Source: Bondarzewia mesenterica | Lineage: Eukaryota > Basidiomycota > Agaricomycetes > Russulales > Bondarzewiaceae | Length of the DNA: 37,139 bases | Direction: 5' to 3' | Assembly: GCA_004802705.1 (NCBI GenBank) | Contig: SGPL01000183.1 | Coordinates: forward strand, 19,533 to 56,671 | Part shown: one piece after another, positions 21,020-32,281 of the stretch | How positions within the stretch are numbered: the stretch's first letter is position 1 | Layout of the letters: each line of letters begins with the position of its first letter | Made by a program: the position numbers and the translations under genes | The notes under the pieces: generated by a model | Told to the model about the DNA's origin: nothing | Seen by the model: the letters and a program-made list of their open reading frames with translations, nothing else | Databases searched by the model: none

Positions 21020-23310
21020 CTACTCCTCATTTACCCCGTTGAGGATCATACTCTCAGCTGCTGCGTGACGAAGCCGTAGGGTGCAATCGAAGTAGGGCGG
21101 ACGGCTAGTGAAGGGACTCGGTCAGAGGAAGGCGTTGGATACCAAACAGACAGACACTGACCTGGACATCGAATTCGTATATTCAATCGTCGCTCGGTCA
21201 AGCGGTTTGCCTTCGCGGTCCACGGGGTCGCTGATATTAAAGGTGGCCAGTATAGATGCAGCTGTGATCCAGAGCGTCTCGCGTCCCATGACTGCCGCGA
21301 CCCTCATCAGCACAAATCGGGTCAACTGCGGCCTCGGGCTCACCTCGACCGGGACAGATCCTTCGCCCGAACCCGAACGCGATCTCCGTATCAGGAATGT
21401 CATTCCGCTTGCTACCATCTGCGGTCAAGAACCGCTCGGGCACAAAGTCCTCCGTATCCGCGCCATAGACGGCCTCATCGTGCAGTATCCCCCAGACGTT
21501 GGGAGAGATCATCGTACCCTTCGGTATCAAGTAACCTTCGTAGTAGTCGTCCTTATTGGCCGCGTGGAACAGCCCGAGAGGAGCGCCGGGATGCCACCGA
21601 AGGACCTCGTTGACAAGTGCATCGACGTATGGGACATTGCCGTAGTCTGAGAAATCAGGAAGCCGCTGTCCATGGAGCACGTCATCTATGACCGCCTGAG
21701 CCCTTTTCTGCACGTCCGGGTACAGCGACATGGCCAGAACGAAGGAGCACAACGTCCCCACGGTCTGTGGGAGAGCGTGAGAGGTCAGTGCACCAGCCCA
21801 TTTGGGCATGAAGGACAGATACTCACAGCACCAGCACCGCCTGTATTAACAAGTGCACCCATATACATAGATCAGCAACACACGATTAAATGAGAATGAT
21901 GGTGACGTGCCGAGGTACGCTTCTGCGAGGATGTTCTGCATCTGTTCTCGTGTCTCGGTCGTTGCTGGGTCATTGTCTTGCTGGGAAGCCAGAAAGTGGG
22001 CAGCGACAGATGGCGCAGCTGTTCCATTTGCCTAGTACAGGAAGAGGGGTCAGCGTCATAATATAAAAGAAAAGGCCGTGCGAACCAGTTGGTCTTTCAC
22101 GTGGTCGAAGGGCACGGTACGCGCTTTGACACCGAGACGTCTCCACTCCTCAGCTTGCCGTTTGAATGCTCCTCCCGGGAACCATTTCGGTACCAGTCTC
22201 AGTAGTGGCACCATGTCGACTGCATTCAAAGTACGGCATAAGCAAGCACTCCCCAGCGATGCGCGGCCAACTTACCGAGAAATCCTCCCCCCGCCACTAC
22301 GGCCATGGCACCGACCAGAGATTCGGCGAGCCGGATGAAGTAGTCGTCTTCCGATTTGGGCGTTATGCCGTATGTCGCAGACAGGATCATGTCTCCGGTC
22401 GTGCTGCAAAAGACGAGTCAAGAACCTGTAATGGCTAAGCGGGTATCGTCGGAAACGCACAGCTGCATATCCCTTGCGTAGTTGACAGAACTGTTCAAGA
22501 GACGGACGAGGAGGCGTCTTGCAGAATTCAGCTCATGCATTCTGACGGCAGGCGTCCCTTCGAACTCGTGGTGGAACAGCTTTCGGTGCTCTGTCAAGTA
22601 GACAAGGGGTGAATCATTGAGGCATTATATCCTGCCAGATAACTCACGTTTCCACTGATCTCCGTACTGCATGAGGCCGAATACCCAAGACATTCCCATC
22701 CTAAAAGAGAAGGAATTGAATTTTTATCATCTAGCGAGAGCGAAAGCATACAAGCTTACAGGTCGCTGAGCATAATAGAACGGGGCCTGTCGATGTCCGA
22801 GCTTCAACATCGGGGCGTCAAAGCTACAATGACACACGTACCTGTCCGAATATATAGCGGAGCGCTTGACAAGTAAGTCCTGCGCCGCCTTGGCAGAGTT
22901 GAGTACGAGAAGAGACGGCCCCGGAAGACGCAAGTAGAGTAAATCGGAATCTGTGTTCGAAATTCAGCGTCTTGAATGTCTGGCCACTTGCAGGAAGAAA
23001 CGGCGAACGCACTCATATCTCGGCACCATTGTTGGTATATCTTCCAGGGATGCTTCGTAGGTATGCTGAGCGCATTCCCGACAAATGGCAGTCCGCGCGG
23101 TCCCGGCGGTGTGGCGGCTTCGACGCGTCGTGAAACTAGCCAAGTAGAGAGGACGACGGTTCCAAGGGCGATGGAAGCGAGATAATAAGGGCTTGACTGC
23201 AGAACGTGGTCGTTCCAGAGAGTCAGAAATTGGGACGCCATCGATGGGAGAAGCCAAGGATCGCTCGAATTATATTGAAGGGCCATAATAACAGCCGGAC
23301 GCTCAGTCAT
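21020..23310 (-). CDS. Cytochrome P450 with altered oxygen-activation motif (P450-2)
   Basis: Twelve exons (298, 109, 27, 53, 130, 128, 134, 121, 14, 421, 130, 85 nt) give 549 residues. It has an N-terminal membrane anchor (about 43-60), hinge TPPGPRGLPFVGN, ExxR Glu391-Arg394 (NEVLRWHP), PERF, and heme loop FGFGRRICPG with Cys475, so heme and reductase binding look normal. The I-helix motif, normally (A/G)Gx(D/E)T(T/S), reads GGAGAT (334-339): both the acid and the Thr are gone. It is coded by a 14-nt microexon (21840-21827) at the same place as in P450-1. The intron before it starts with GC (GCACGT, 21910). ATGs at 23310, 23286 and 23241 all precede the anchor; a TATA box 31-40 bp upstream of 23310 makes a later one possible. 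Likely a pathway oxidase with unusual or reduced chemistry. Confidence 0.9.
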
Positions 23311-23340
23311 GGATTACATGTCTCTTCATTGAGAAGGGGA

Positions 23341-23350
23341 TTTTATATAA
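23341..23350 (-). promoter_or_regulatory. TATA box of P450-2
   Basis: Minus-strand TTATATAAAA, ending 31 bp before the first ATG of P450-2. At this spacing transcription would begin very near that ATG, favouring initiation at 23286 or 23241. Confidence 0.5.
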
Positions 23351-23535
23351 TGAACTGGGATATTCATCAGACAACAAAGAAATCAAAAATATCTTTCCAC
23401 AGGATGAAAAGAGGTCTTGTTCCGGAGGCCTCTCCATCGAATTGTGGCTATGTTCCATCAGTTCCCAGATCTGCTGTCCGTAATCAACATCCGTCTTTCG
23501 CTGCATGGGACGGCCCAGAGTCCGACCCTTTCGTA

Positions 23536-24131
23536 ATTCCATGTAGAATACAGTGAGCTCGAGACGGGCGTGCGCCGCGGCGAACCGAATGTATAGGTCC
23601 TTTAAACACGGAGAGATTGGATGACGATGGTGACGGACGGGGCTCGACGCTCATCGCTATCCCCAGAACGAGGATTCGGCTTCATATCTGGCGAGGGGCT
23701 GCACGTATCTGCAACGCGAGGCGCCAAATCGGGAAGATCGGGACCGACGAAGTTTATCAAAGTCCAGGCACCGAGTCCGAGCTACCGGATAGTTGGAAAT
23801 CAGCTCGATATAGAAACCGGTTTGCTACTTTCCGAGATCATCGCTGTCATATATTCCGTCCAAGCCTGCGCTTCGGAGACTTTGTTTAGGTTCTTGTGTT
23901 CAGCTGACAGGAGTTGTCTCGCCCCGCATTGCTGCCGCCGTTATCTATCCTTTAGGTGCCCCCTGACACCCCACGGATGCCGCATTGTATGGGTATACAC
24001 TGATCTGAACCGACACTAATTCCTATGGAGAACACAATGAGAGCTCGAGACGGGCCCAGTACCTAGTGGCGTAACTCAAAATCCAGGCGTCAACTCCAAG
24101 CTACCGAATAGTTGGAAATCAGCTCGATTTA
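23536..24131 (+). repeat. Dispersed repeat B, tandem partial copies
   Basis: The end block (AATTCC then CTCGAGACGGG) occurs at 23536 and again at 24018, and the block GTTGGAAATCAGCTCGAT occurs at about 23795 and 24113, so one full unit of about 480 bp is flanked by partial units. The same unit is found at 1320-1800 in rotated order, as expected if that copy came from a tandem array. Confidence 0.75.
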
Positions 24132-24553
24132 CCTTCGCCTCCCGGCATCACTGGCGGTACCCCTAGCATTCATCCCCAACTTGCGTCGGGAGTTTTTCGA
24201 AAAAGAAATGAATGCATTTTCTCCGAAGAAGCCTGTTCCTGTGCATAATATAGCGCTAAACACATATTTTACAATACGGAAATCACTGCACGCGTTTCAG
24301 TTCACTTGGTCTGATTCTCTTCTCTGTACTCGCCCTCAGCGGTACGACCTCACGGTCGTATTAAAAAAAAATCCGACTCAGCTCACTTCGTGCAGGTTAT
24401 TAAATCAAGTAGATATTCTGGGCACGCAAGCGCTGGACATGAGAAGAGTGATGAAAATGAAAAGAGAGGTATACGTTAGGTACAAAATCCTAGATGCAAG
24501 TAAATCGGTAAGGTAAGTCCACGGTCTATCTAGCTCAAACCCCCCAGCCGCCC

Positions 24554-27500
24554 CTACTGCTTCTTGACACGGCTCCCCTTCGGAACGCGTGCCAGCCAGT
24601 AGAAAAACACCGCTCCGGCAACGTTGAAGAGGATAAACGCCCACAAGAACCCAAAGTTACGCCACCGCAAATCGTAGTGCGAATTGACCTGGGTCAAGAA
24701 CGTGTTGGTCGTCGTCATTTCGCAGAATTGACAGTCGGACGTCGCATTCGGGTTGGCCAAGGAGCCATCGTGGGACGCCATGTAGGCCTGGAGGTACTGG
24801 CCGCACGTCTGGCCGCTGGGCGGTTCGAAGTGCCTGACCTCTATGTCGGCGCACCTCGCTGCCGAATTTCCGACACCGACAGAGAGCATAGAATCAACCA
24901 AATATGTGAAAGGTGAAAGCCTATACATGAATATCTGGTTGGGGATCGAGTCAGCGAGAAAATCCACGAGCAACGGCGAACCTTACCCAGAAGCGAGGGA
25001 AAGCATTGGGACCACTGGGGCCGGCCAGCACGCCACAGAACAAGAAGGTCAAACTGAACAGCAAGCTCGCTAAGCATGTGGAGCGACATCAGCACCTATT
25101 CGGTTGCGACATACAAGCACCACTCACCGATATTACCTGCCGTGACGTCCGAATCGACACCAGCGATGAGCATGTGCGCAAAGGTCGACGTGTATAGCAT
25201 GAATTCCCAAATCTAAAAGCAGGAAATCATGTCAGCCACTGTCGGCTGTATTATCACATCAAATACGAATCCTTACCAAGAGGAACATCAAGCCCCCACG
25301 CTGCGTTACCGTATGTGTAACCTCGGCGTTCCTATATAGTCCGATGGGATAGTACCAGCAGAAGAAGAGGACCACACCGGCCAACGTGTTCCACTGTAAG
25401 TCATGTCAGCGTTGGATATAGACCACTATGAGCTCCCGGATAACGCACAGGTAATCTACAGACGCACGTTAGTTAGAGGCATAGTAGAGTTGAAAACCGA
25501 TACGCACTCTCCAATGACATTGGACAACATGAACGCTTGCCAAGAGTATGCCTTGCTCGGTCGCTCGCGCACTTCGTAGAGCGCGCGGTGGGTGACAAAA
25601 TGGGGCATGATCTGGTTCACCAGGTTACCAAAGACGGTGAGCCCTAAGAACACTGAATACATTTGGTTTTGAAGGCCCTTCGTAACAGCGTTAGCATCGG
25701 CAATGGTGAAGGAAAGGGCGTGAGTCGAACCTGGAGGGTATTAGATGCCTTGAAGAACGCGAAGCCGATGAGGAGATTGCTGGCACCGACCAGGAAGAGC
25801 TTGCTGTACTGTATAGAAACGATGTAACAGATCAGTTCAAACGTCTCCGGATACGGGAATGAACGCCACTTACGATATACGACGGCGTCCGGTAGAGCTG
25901 CTGGAAGAAGCGGTAGGTGACGTAGTACAGCTGCGTTGAGAAAGAAGCAGCGTATTCGCTGTGTGCACTCTTGTCTGAGGGGTCATTCACCAGGGGCTTA
26001 GGGTTCTCCCTCATTCGCTGCAGCTCCGCCTTGACCGCCTGCAATTCTGGGCTCTTGCGCCATGCCTGAGCATAGTCACGTGTCGCCACCGCACCAGGTG
26101 CGGCACCGATGACATTAAGCATCCCTACCACAGCAATCAGTTTCCGATAATGGACGACGCCGATGAAGTGCTTACATTCCGCAGGATTTGCTTCCGGAGG
26201 ACATGTATCTGCACCTTGTCTCTCGAAGTAGTCGATGAGTGTCCTGGAATTTTGGCCAATCTCTCCATAGTACACCGTCTGGCCACCTTGCTGAAGGAAG
26301 AGCAGGTGATCGAAGGATTGGAACAAAATTGCGCTCGGTTGGTGGATGGTGCAAAGAATAGCTTGGCCATTATTCGCGAGCTTGCGGAGAAGGGTGCAAA
26401 TAGTCCAGGCCGTTTGACTGTCGAGACCAGAGGTAGGCTCGTCCAAGAACAAAAGAAGTTTGGGCTTGGCGACAAGCTCGACGCCGATAGTCAATCGCTT
26501 GCGCTGCTCAACATTGAGGCCTTCACCGGGCACGCCAACAACAGCATCTGCGTATTTCTACCGGGACAATCAGTAATGGAAAGGCAAGCAAACATAGGAT
26601 CGAAGCGTACTTCCATCTCCAGCAGGTGGATAACCTCTTCGACGTAGGCGGCCTTTTCCGAATCCGGGATGGTCCTAGACTGGCGCAGGCGTGCGCTAAA
26701 TATCAACGCCTCCCGGACAGTCGACGTCTGCAGGTGCAAGTCTTGCTGTTGTGCGTAACCCGTATTGCGCTGGAAAGAACTGTCGCGCTCATGACCGTCG
26801 ACCAACATTCGTCCGGAGACCACGCCCATCGTCACACGATTAGCGAGCGTATCTAATAGTGTAGTCTACAAACGATTCAGTCAACATCAGTATAAGCAGC
26901 CATGTCAAAGTTTGACCTTCCCGGCGCCAGAAGCTCCCATCAAGGCTGTGAGCGTTCCGGGCTTGACCCAGCCATCAACATGATCCAAGAGTCGACGAGG
27001 CTGTCCTTTAATCTACATCGTTCTCATTAACAATGCCATAAAATGGATTTGAGCGACCTGCGCACCTTGATATCATAGACGACATCTTCCCAGTGGAAAG
27101 TGGCAACCTGCCTTTGAATGGCGGCAACGGAGTCCGCCGCGATGGGTTTATCCCCAAACTTAGTGCTGTTGCTGCCCGTTTCCTCGTCCTCAGAAATCTC
27201 CTCCTTGCGTGGAACATGACCTCGGCGGAAGACCAGAACCTCACCCTTGCTCTTGGATGCACTGATGTACTCCGCAGCAAGCAAGTAAGTGACAGCAAAG
27301 AATGCCACGAAGCCCCACAGAATGCCTACGGAAATTGTTATCAGGATCAGATAATTTTTTCCGATAGAAGGGAACATACCAAAGTTCCTCCACTTGTGCG
27401 CGCGGTAATATTCGAAGGAGGTCGACAAGTAGGCGGCACCTTCAACGACATTTGACCCGAACTGAGCGCCGGCAGTAGCGCACACCCGAGACGTTGCAGG

Positions 27501-29969
27501 GACATTCTCATACCCAGGACCTGAGGGAATGAAGGAGGCGCAGGGGAACTCGCGACCATCGAACTCGTTGACCATGAGGGATTCGAACGCGTACCCAATT
27601 GGGTCCAGGTAGTTGATCCAACGCGACCATCCAAGCATGTTGCGCGTCGGGATGGTAAAGCCGGTGAAGATGACGAGAGCAAGAAGGATGACCGACGCAG
27701 GAGCCATGGCTTGCGAGATCGTCCGAGTGGCTGCTCCAATCGTGCGGAAGATCATGCTCATGACCAGGATACACCTGTTTATCCGTTAGATTTTCCAAAA
27801 AAAAAAACGCGCGCGGAGAGAATACTGACATAAGCGAGAACAAGTAGAACGTGAAGAATGCCCCCGGCGTACGGCGGAGGTTGCTCATGAAGTAAAGGAC
27901 GAGATTGAATGCAAATGAAGAAACAACCTGGAAAGAATCCTCAGGCATCTGCTGCCTAGATAACACTAAATCCACGTACCTTGCCAGGCAGATCACAGAG
28001 TACAGATGCAATGGCGTCGCTGAATGGATGGTACAACGCCATACGCGAATGCTTCTCCACGATGGGCCGTTGCTCGTAGATTTGCAGAATTTCCAATGAC
28101 GATGCAAACGCGTTCATAAGAATGGCGAAGAAGAGTAGAGCACCACGGCTGTAGAAGGATAACGTGTTGGAAGCCATATTGTAAAAGATGCTAGAAATAA
28201 TCAGAGCCAGGATGAAGTTCCCAATGACTGAGGTGAAGAAGTTGCTCTTGTCGGCGAGGAAGCGCTGGTAAGCACGCCTTAGGCATAGCCGGATTTGCAT
28301 GGGCGTGGAGAGAGTGTAAGGTGACCTGGACCCCTTAGCCTGCATCATCTTCCTGGCTTGCCGGAGCTTTTCGAGATGCTCGCCGTCCTCGGGGAACTCG
28401 CGGTTAAACTGCTCGATCTCTTCGAGCAGTTGCTTGCGGTCATCGCTATCGCGCCAGGCCCTGGCAAACTCGTCCGCTGTACGCGGGACCCTGGTCTCGA
28501 ACCCAGGACGAGGTTGACATTCACCGGGATTGGTGAGAGAAGTCAGGAAATCAGCAGTGGTTTGACGAGGTGGATAATGGAAACCCATGTTGATGAAGAA
28601 TTGCTTCGCTTTATCGGCGCGTCCGAAGTAGATCTGCCGTCCCTCATAAAGTACAATGACCTTATCGAAAATCTGTGAGACACGTATAAGCTGTCGTCCC
28701 TCAGAATGAATGAAGGGGACTCACGTCGTAGATATCCTGGGAAGCCTGGTAGATCGCCACTGATAAACTTGGGTTCAATAAACATAGATGAAGGGCGGAA
28801 GTTAAATAAACTCACCAACAGCGGTGGCGCCGGAGTACTTGCTTGACAGTCGAAGAGTCTTGACGAACTCCAAGGCTGTGGCACTGTCGAGGCCCCGCGT
28901 ACTGTTGTCCCAGCACTGCAGCGGGCTACCGCTGAGGGCAACCTCGGCGATGGACACTCGCTTGCGTTCTCCACCACTGACGCCGCGGACGAATTCGTTG
29001 CCAACCTTGGTATTGACGGTGTGCGTGAGACCGAAGATGGCCATGACAACATCCTTCATGTGTTCTGCCCACTGCCCACGAGAAACGCCAGGCAAACGTG
29101 TACGAGGGGTGCGAGCACGCGCCGCGAAGCTGAGGGTTTGACCAACGGTCTGAGTCCCCAATGAGTTATTGCTTGTCAAAACGAGTGTAATAAGTGGCAT
29201 ACCAGGTTGGGGAAGTGCACATCAACTTCAGCATTGTAAACGACCTCGCCACGGAATTGCTTGTGCATACGGGCAAATGATACGCCTGCGCAGGACATAA
29301 GTCTCGCACGCCATAAGAGAGACATTGAAGCTTACCCTGGTAATTGATATGAGAATTCTCGGTGATCCACAACCCATGCGTTTGTCCGGCAATTGTCTTG
29401 AGCAACGTAGAGCAGCCAGATCCAGGGCGACCGAGTACGACGAGCATTTCGGATTCACGAATTACCCTACAGGCCCATAAATTATCAGTCATACAAGACG
29501 CCAAAAGAGGTTCAGCGTACCCTTCAAAGTTCCTCAATATGTCGATCCTCTGTCCCTTGCTGCCCAACAGATTGCGCACGATTCCCGGTATATCGAGAAG
29601 GTAATTTCCAACGGTCTTCTGGTGGTCCGTAGGCTTTCCGTAGCCGTACACGTTGAGGTTGGAGAAGCTAACGGCAGCCGTATAGTGAGGGTAGCCTTCG
29701 GGATCGCTGGATTGGATCTGGAGTATGGATTTGGTCCACCGAATGGGGTCGAATTTGCCAGACGACGGGTCCATGCGGGGGTCATCTGTTCCCAAGAATG
29801 GATTATCGACATCTTCAGGCTTCCCTATATCGCTCTGCGCGCTCTGGGATAGGCCAGTCATGGTACGCGCGAGGGCCACGACATCAGCGTCAGCCTCATG
29901 GGCAAGCGGGGGCCCGGGGCGGTCGCTGAAGGGGACAGCTTGAGACTGCCATTTCTCGTTCTCAGCCAT
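24554..29969 (-). CDS. PDR/ABCG-type full-size ABC transporter
   Basis: A multi-exon gene of roughly 1,450 residues with the (NBD-TMD)x2 order of Pdr5/CDR pumps. N-terminal NBD: Walker [13 protein letters not shown] (Lys replaced by Cys, normal for this family), signature VSGGERKR, Walker [16 protein letters not shown]1 spans about 27700-28300. Second NBD: Walker A GASGAGKTTLLD (split by an intron after Lys near 26930), signature-position [12 protein letters not shown] and Walker [14 protein letters not shown]. The linker [15 protein letters not shown] and TMD2 follow, ending with extracellular loop cysteines and a final helix, KGSRVKKQ and TAG. No frameshift was found at the junctions checked. 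The ATG at 29969 is preceded by a CCACAG acceptor-like site, so a 5'UTR intron is possible. These plasma-membrane pumps export hydrophobic compounds; here self-protection or product export is likely. Confidence 0.93.
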
Positions 29970-30033
29970 GGGAGCGTCAACACTGTGGAAGAAGAGGGAA
30001 GAATGAGACAAGCCTGAAATGGGCACTACGGCT

Positions 30034-30108
30034 TGGTTTTGTGCGAGTTACGGTGCGGCAACCATCTGATGAATGGGCTGCCGAAGGCTTGCGCAACCTG
30101 CGCGGCTG
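30034..30108 (+). repeat. Direct repeat C, copy 1
   Basis: Matches 30352-30426 with shared words TGGTTTTGTGCGAGTTAC, GAGCTGCCGA-like GGGCTGCCGA and GGCTTGCGCAAC. Located 65-139 bp upstream of the transporter ATG. Confidence 0.85.
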
Positions 30109-30351
30109 TATTGTATTGAACTGATTCAGAACAGTGACACCGGCATGCGGAACCCCAAGGGGCAACCGTATGGAAGTTTCGTTTTCGGTGCCAGAGGTCC
30201 TGGCTTGAACTTGCAAGGCTGTTTCATCGAGTTAACTTTTACGGCCCAGATTTCCCGGATTAAACCAAAACAAAATTACAGCAGTATTGAAAAACACCTG
30301 AAGCATCGACATCGTGATTTTGACGGTGCGATAATATGTTTCGCTGAACAA

Positions 30352-30426
30352 TGGTTTTGTGCGAGTTACCCTGCAGCAATCGTCTAAATGAATGAGCTGC
30401 CGAGGGCTTGCGCAACGCGGCGCTGA
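30352..30426 (+). repeat. Direct repeat C, copy 2
   Basis: Second copy of the 75-bp block, offset by 318 bp. Scattered substitutions and small indels indicate an older duplication than the 84-bp one near GMC3. Confidence 0.85.
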
Positions 30427-30776
30427 CGCGCTGATCTGACCTACGATCTCGCGTATCGGTCGATCACTGAGTCCCAGCGCGCCTTGAACGCACCTACGAC
30501 GTGGAGCAACAGACAGGACCTCAAAATTTGCTCCGTGACATGGCCGTGACACTAATTTTAACCTTGGACTCCTCGGCAACCGTGGATATCATCGTCAGGC
30601 TTGCTACCGCGCGCACGGCCTGTACCACTTACCGTTGAAATTTGAGCCACAATGCTCAAGCGTTCGTGGGACCATCGGCAAGGACTAGATATCGACTACG
30701 GCATATATGTTCGTTCTACAGTCACTTATAAAGCGCTTAGATACATCTCAGATGCAAAGCCTTCCGCCGTCAATCA

Positions 30777-31901
30777 TTATCTGAAAAGAGTCGTGATATT
30801 CACCAACTTGATGGTCTCAGTAAGAAGAGAAATGCTGACCGTTTGCCCTAAAAGAAAAAAGTCTGAGCATGAAACAAATGAGTTGATATACAGTGGGTGA
30901 ACTGACCAGTGATAAACCGAGATTCCTTCGAAGCCAAGAAGGCCACAAGAGCAGCGATATCTTCGGGCGTTCCGTGGTCACCGATGGCGCACGACGCCTT
31001 TTGCTGCTCCAAGAAGGCCGCGCCGTAGTTCCTCAAGGCTGTTTTCATCAGTTATACATGTGTTTCGGTCAACCCAGTGCAAAATCGACAACGCAACTGA
31101 GCTCAGTGACGACCACACCTGCGCAAGAGGGCAACAAAATCAACATATGAACTTCGAAACAGGGTTCTAGGTGGACGGACTCACCCGGTGCGTAAGTGTT
31201 GACCGTAATACCGCTGGGGCCAAGTTCACGCGCTGGACCAGGGTATCAGTAGGTCACGCCCAGAAAGGATCGACAAGACGAACCGGCACTATGCGTAAGT
31301 GCGCGCATCCCAGCTTTACTGGCAGCATACGCGCTGCCCATGGGGAGACCAGAGAATCCACCAAGCGAGCCTCCGCCGATGATTCTACCACCACGACCTT
31401 GCTCGAGCATCTGCTTGGCGGCGTGCTTGAAACACAGAAATACGCCACGAAGGTTAACTCCCTGGGTCTCGTCCCACTGTTCTGCAGACGCTGAGAGGGG
31501 GAATCAGGTCAGCGGCTGTTGGACGTTGTCAGAAGAGAACGTACTGGTCACAAGAGACGCAAGCTCGCAGATACCGGCATTTGCTACCATCTAATCATCA
31601 TTAGCAACGAGTGACGCGTTGGGATACATTAACTCACGACGTCCAGCCCTCCCAAGGCAGAAACTACGTCCTTGACCATGTTCTCTACGACGGACTCGTC
31701 AGAGACATCGCCTGCTACAATGCTGACCTTGCGCCCGAGTGACTTGATTTCGTCGGACACTGCGTTGAGCTTCTGTACTTGCGATTCGGAAGGGAGGTCG
31801 TTCAAGCCGATGTCGAATCCGTCAGCGGCGAGGCGCAAAGCCACTGCTTTGCCAATTCCTTGAGCAGCTCCAGTGATGATGGCAACTCCTTTCGTAGACA
31901 T
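30777..31901 (-). CDS. Classical short-chain dehydrogenase/reductase, acetoin/diacetyl-reductase-like (SDR2)
   Basis: Seven exons (31901-31638, 31590-31545, 31490-31284, 31232-31185, 31118-31098, 31038-30907, 30847-30777) give 262 residues. Cofactor motif TGAAQGIG at 10-17, VANAG, Ser of GGGSLGG, and active-site Tyr158-AAS-Lys162 are all present, so it should be a working NAD(P)-dependent keto/hydroxy oxidoreductase. Sequence style fits the meso-butanediol dehydrogenase/acetoin reductase group. The last exon starts with FITGQTVSI but then departs from the usual GQS-VDGG ending: about 20 unrelated residues to TAA at 30777, which suggests a mutated or misread C-terminus. The start at 31901 was chosen as the ATG directly before KGVAIITG. 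Divergent from SDR3. Confidence 0.88.
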
Positions 31902-32281
31902 GTTGGAGGAAGGTGGATGGGGCAGCAAAGGGCTATGACTGCTCTGCTTTAATACCGCTGCTCATTGGACTGGTTCGAGATTTACGTCGGTTTCGCAGTG
32001 GTCCTCATTTCTCTGATGAATTGAGATAAGCGGAAACGGGTCGAAATTCAGATATCTGGGTCGACTACTGCGCTGTGGACGGAGGTTGATGGCTAGTCAT
32101 TGGTTCCGTTACAGGGACCCCGGAACTTCGGCCATCTTGGGTTATCACAGAAGACATCCCAAAGGGGCTCTTCCAAGGTCTTCCAAGGCCAGGCTGAAGT
32201 TCTCGATCCTGAATATTTGAATCCTCGCTGCCAATTTAAGAGATATAAATAAAGAACTAAATCGTAAGGAACGTCACCAAT
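31902..32281. promoter_or_regulatory. Divergent promoter region SDR2 / SDR3
   Basis: 380 bp between two start codons. TATAAATA at 32244-32251 lies 31-38 bp upstream of the SDR3 ATG, with a CCAAT-like element just before it. A TATTAAA-like element lies about 50 bp upstream of the SDR2 ATG. Co-regulation is plausible. Confidence 0.55.

Larger units (their letters stand above)
23311..24553. other. Intergenic stretch between P450-2 and the ABC transporter gene
   Basis: Holds the P450-2 promoter, then tandem copies of dispersed repeat B (23536-24131), then about 420 bp with no feature I can name up to the 3' end of the transporter gene. Confidence 0.5.
29970..30776. promoter_or_regulatory. Upstream region of the PDR transporter with duplicated 75-bp block
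   Basis: 807 bp between the SDR2 stop and the transporter ATG. It contains two direct copies of a 75-bp block (30034-30108 and 30352-30426). No other gene is visible. Confidence 0.5.

Noticed and set aside
26150..26647. 165-codon plus-strand ORF
   Set aside because: Antisense to the second nucleotide-binding domain of the ABC transporter.
27508..28107. 199-codon minus-strand ORF
   Set aside because: Runs out of frame across two exons and an intron of the ABC transporter; the other frame carries the conserved membrane segments.
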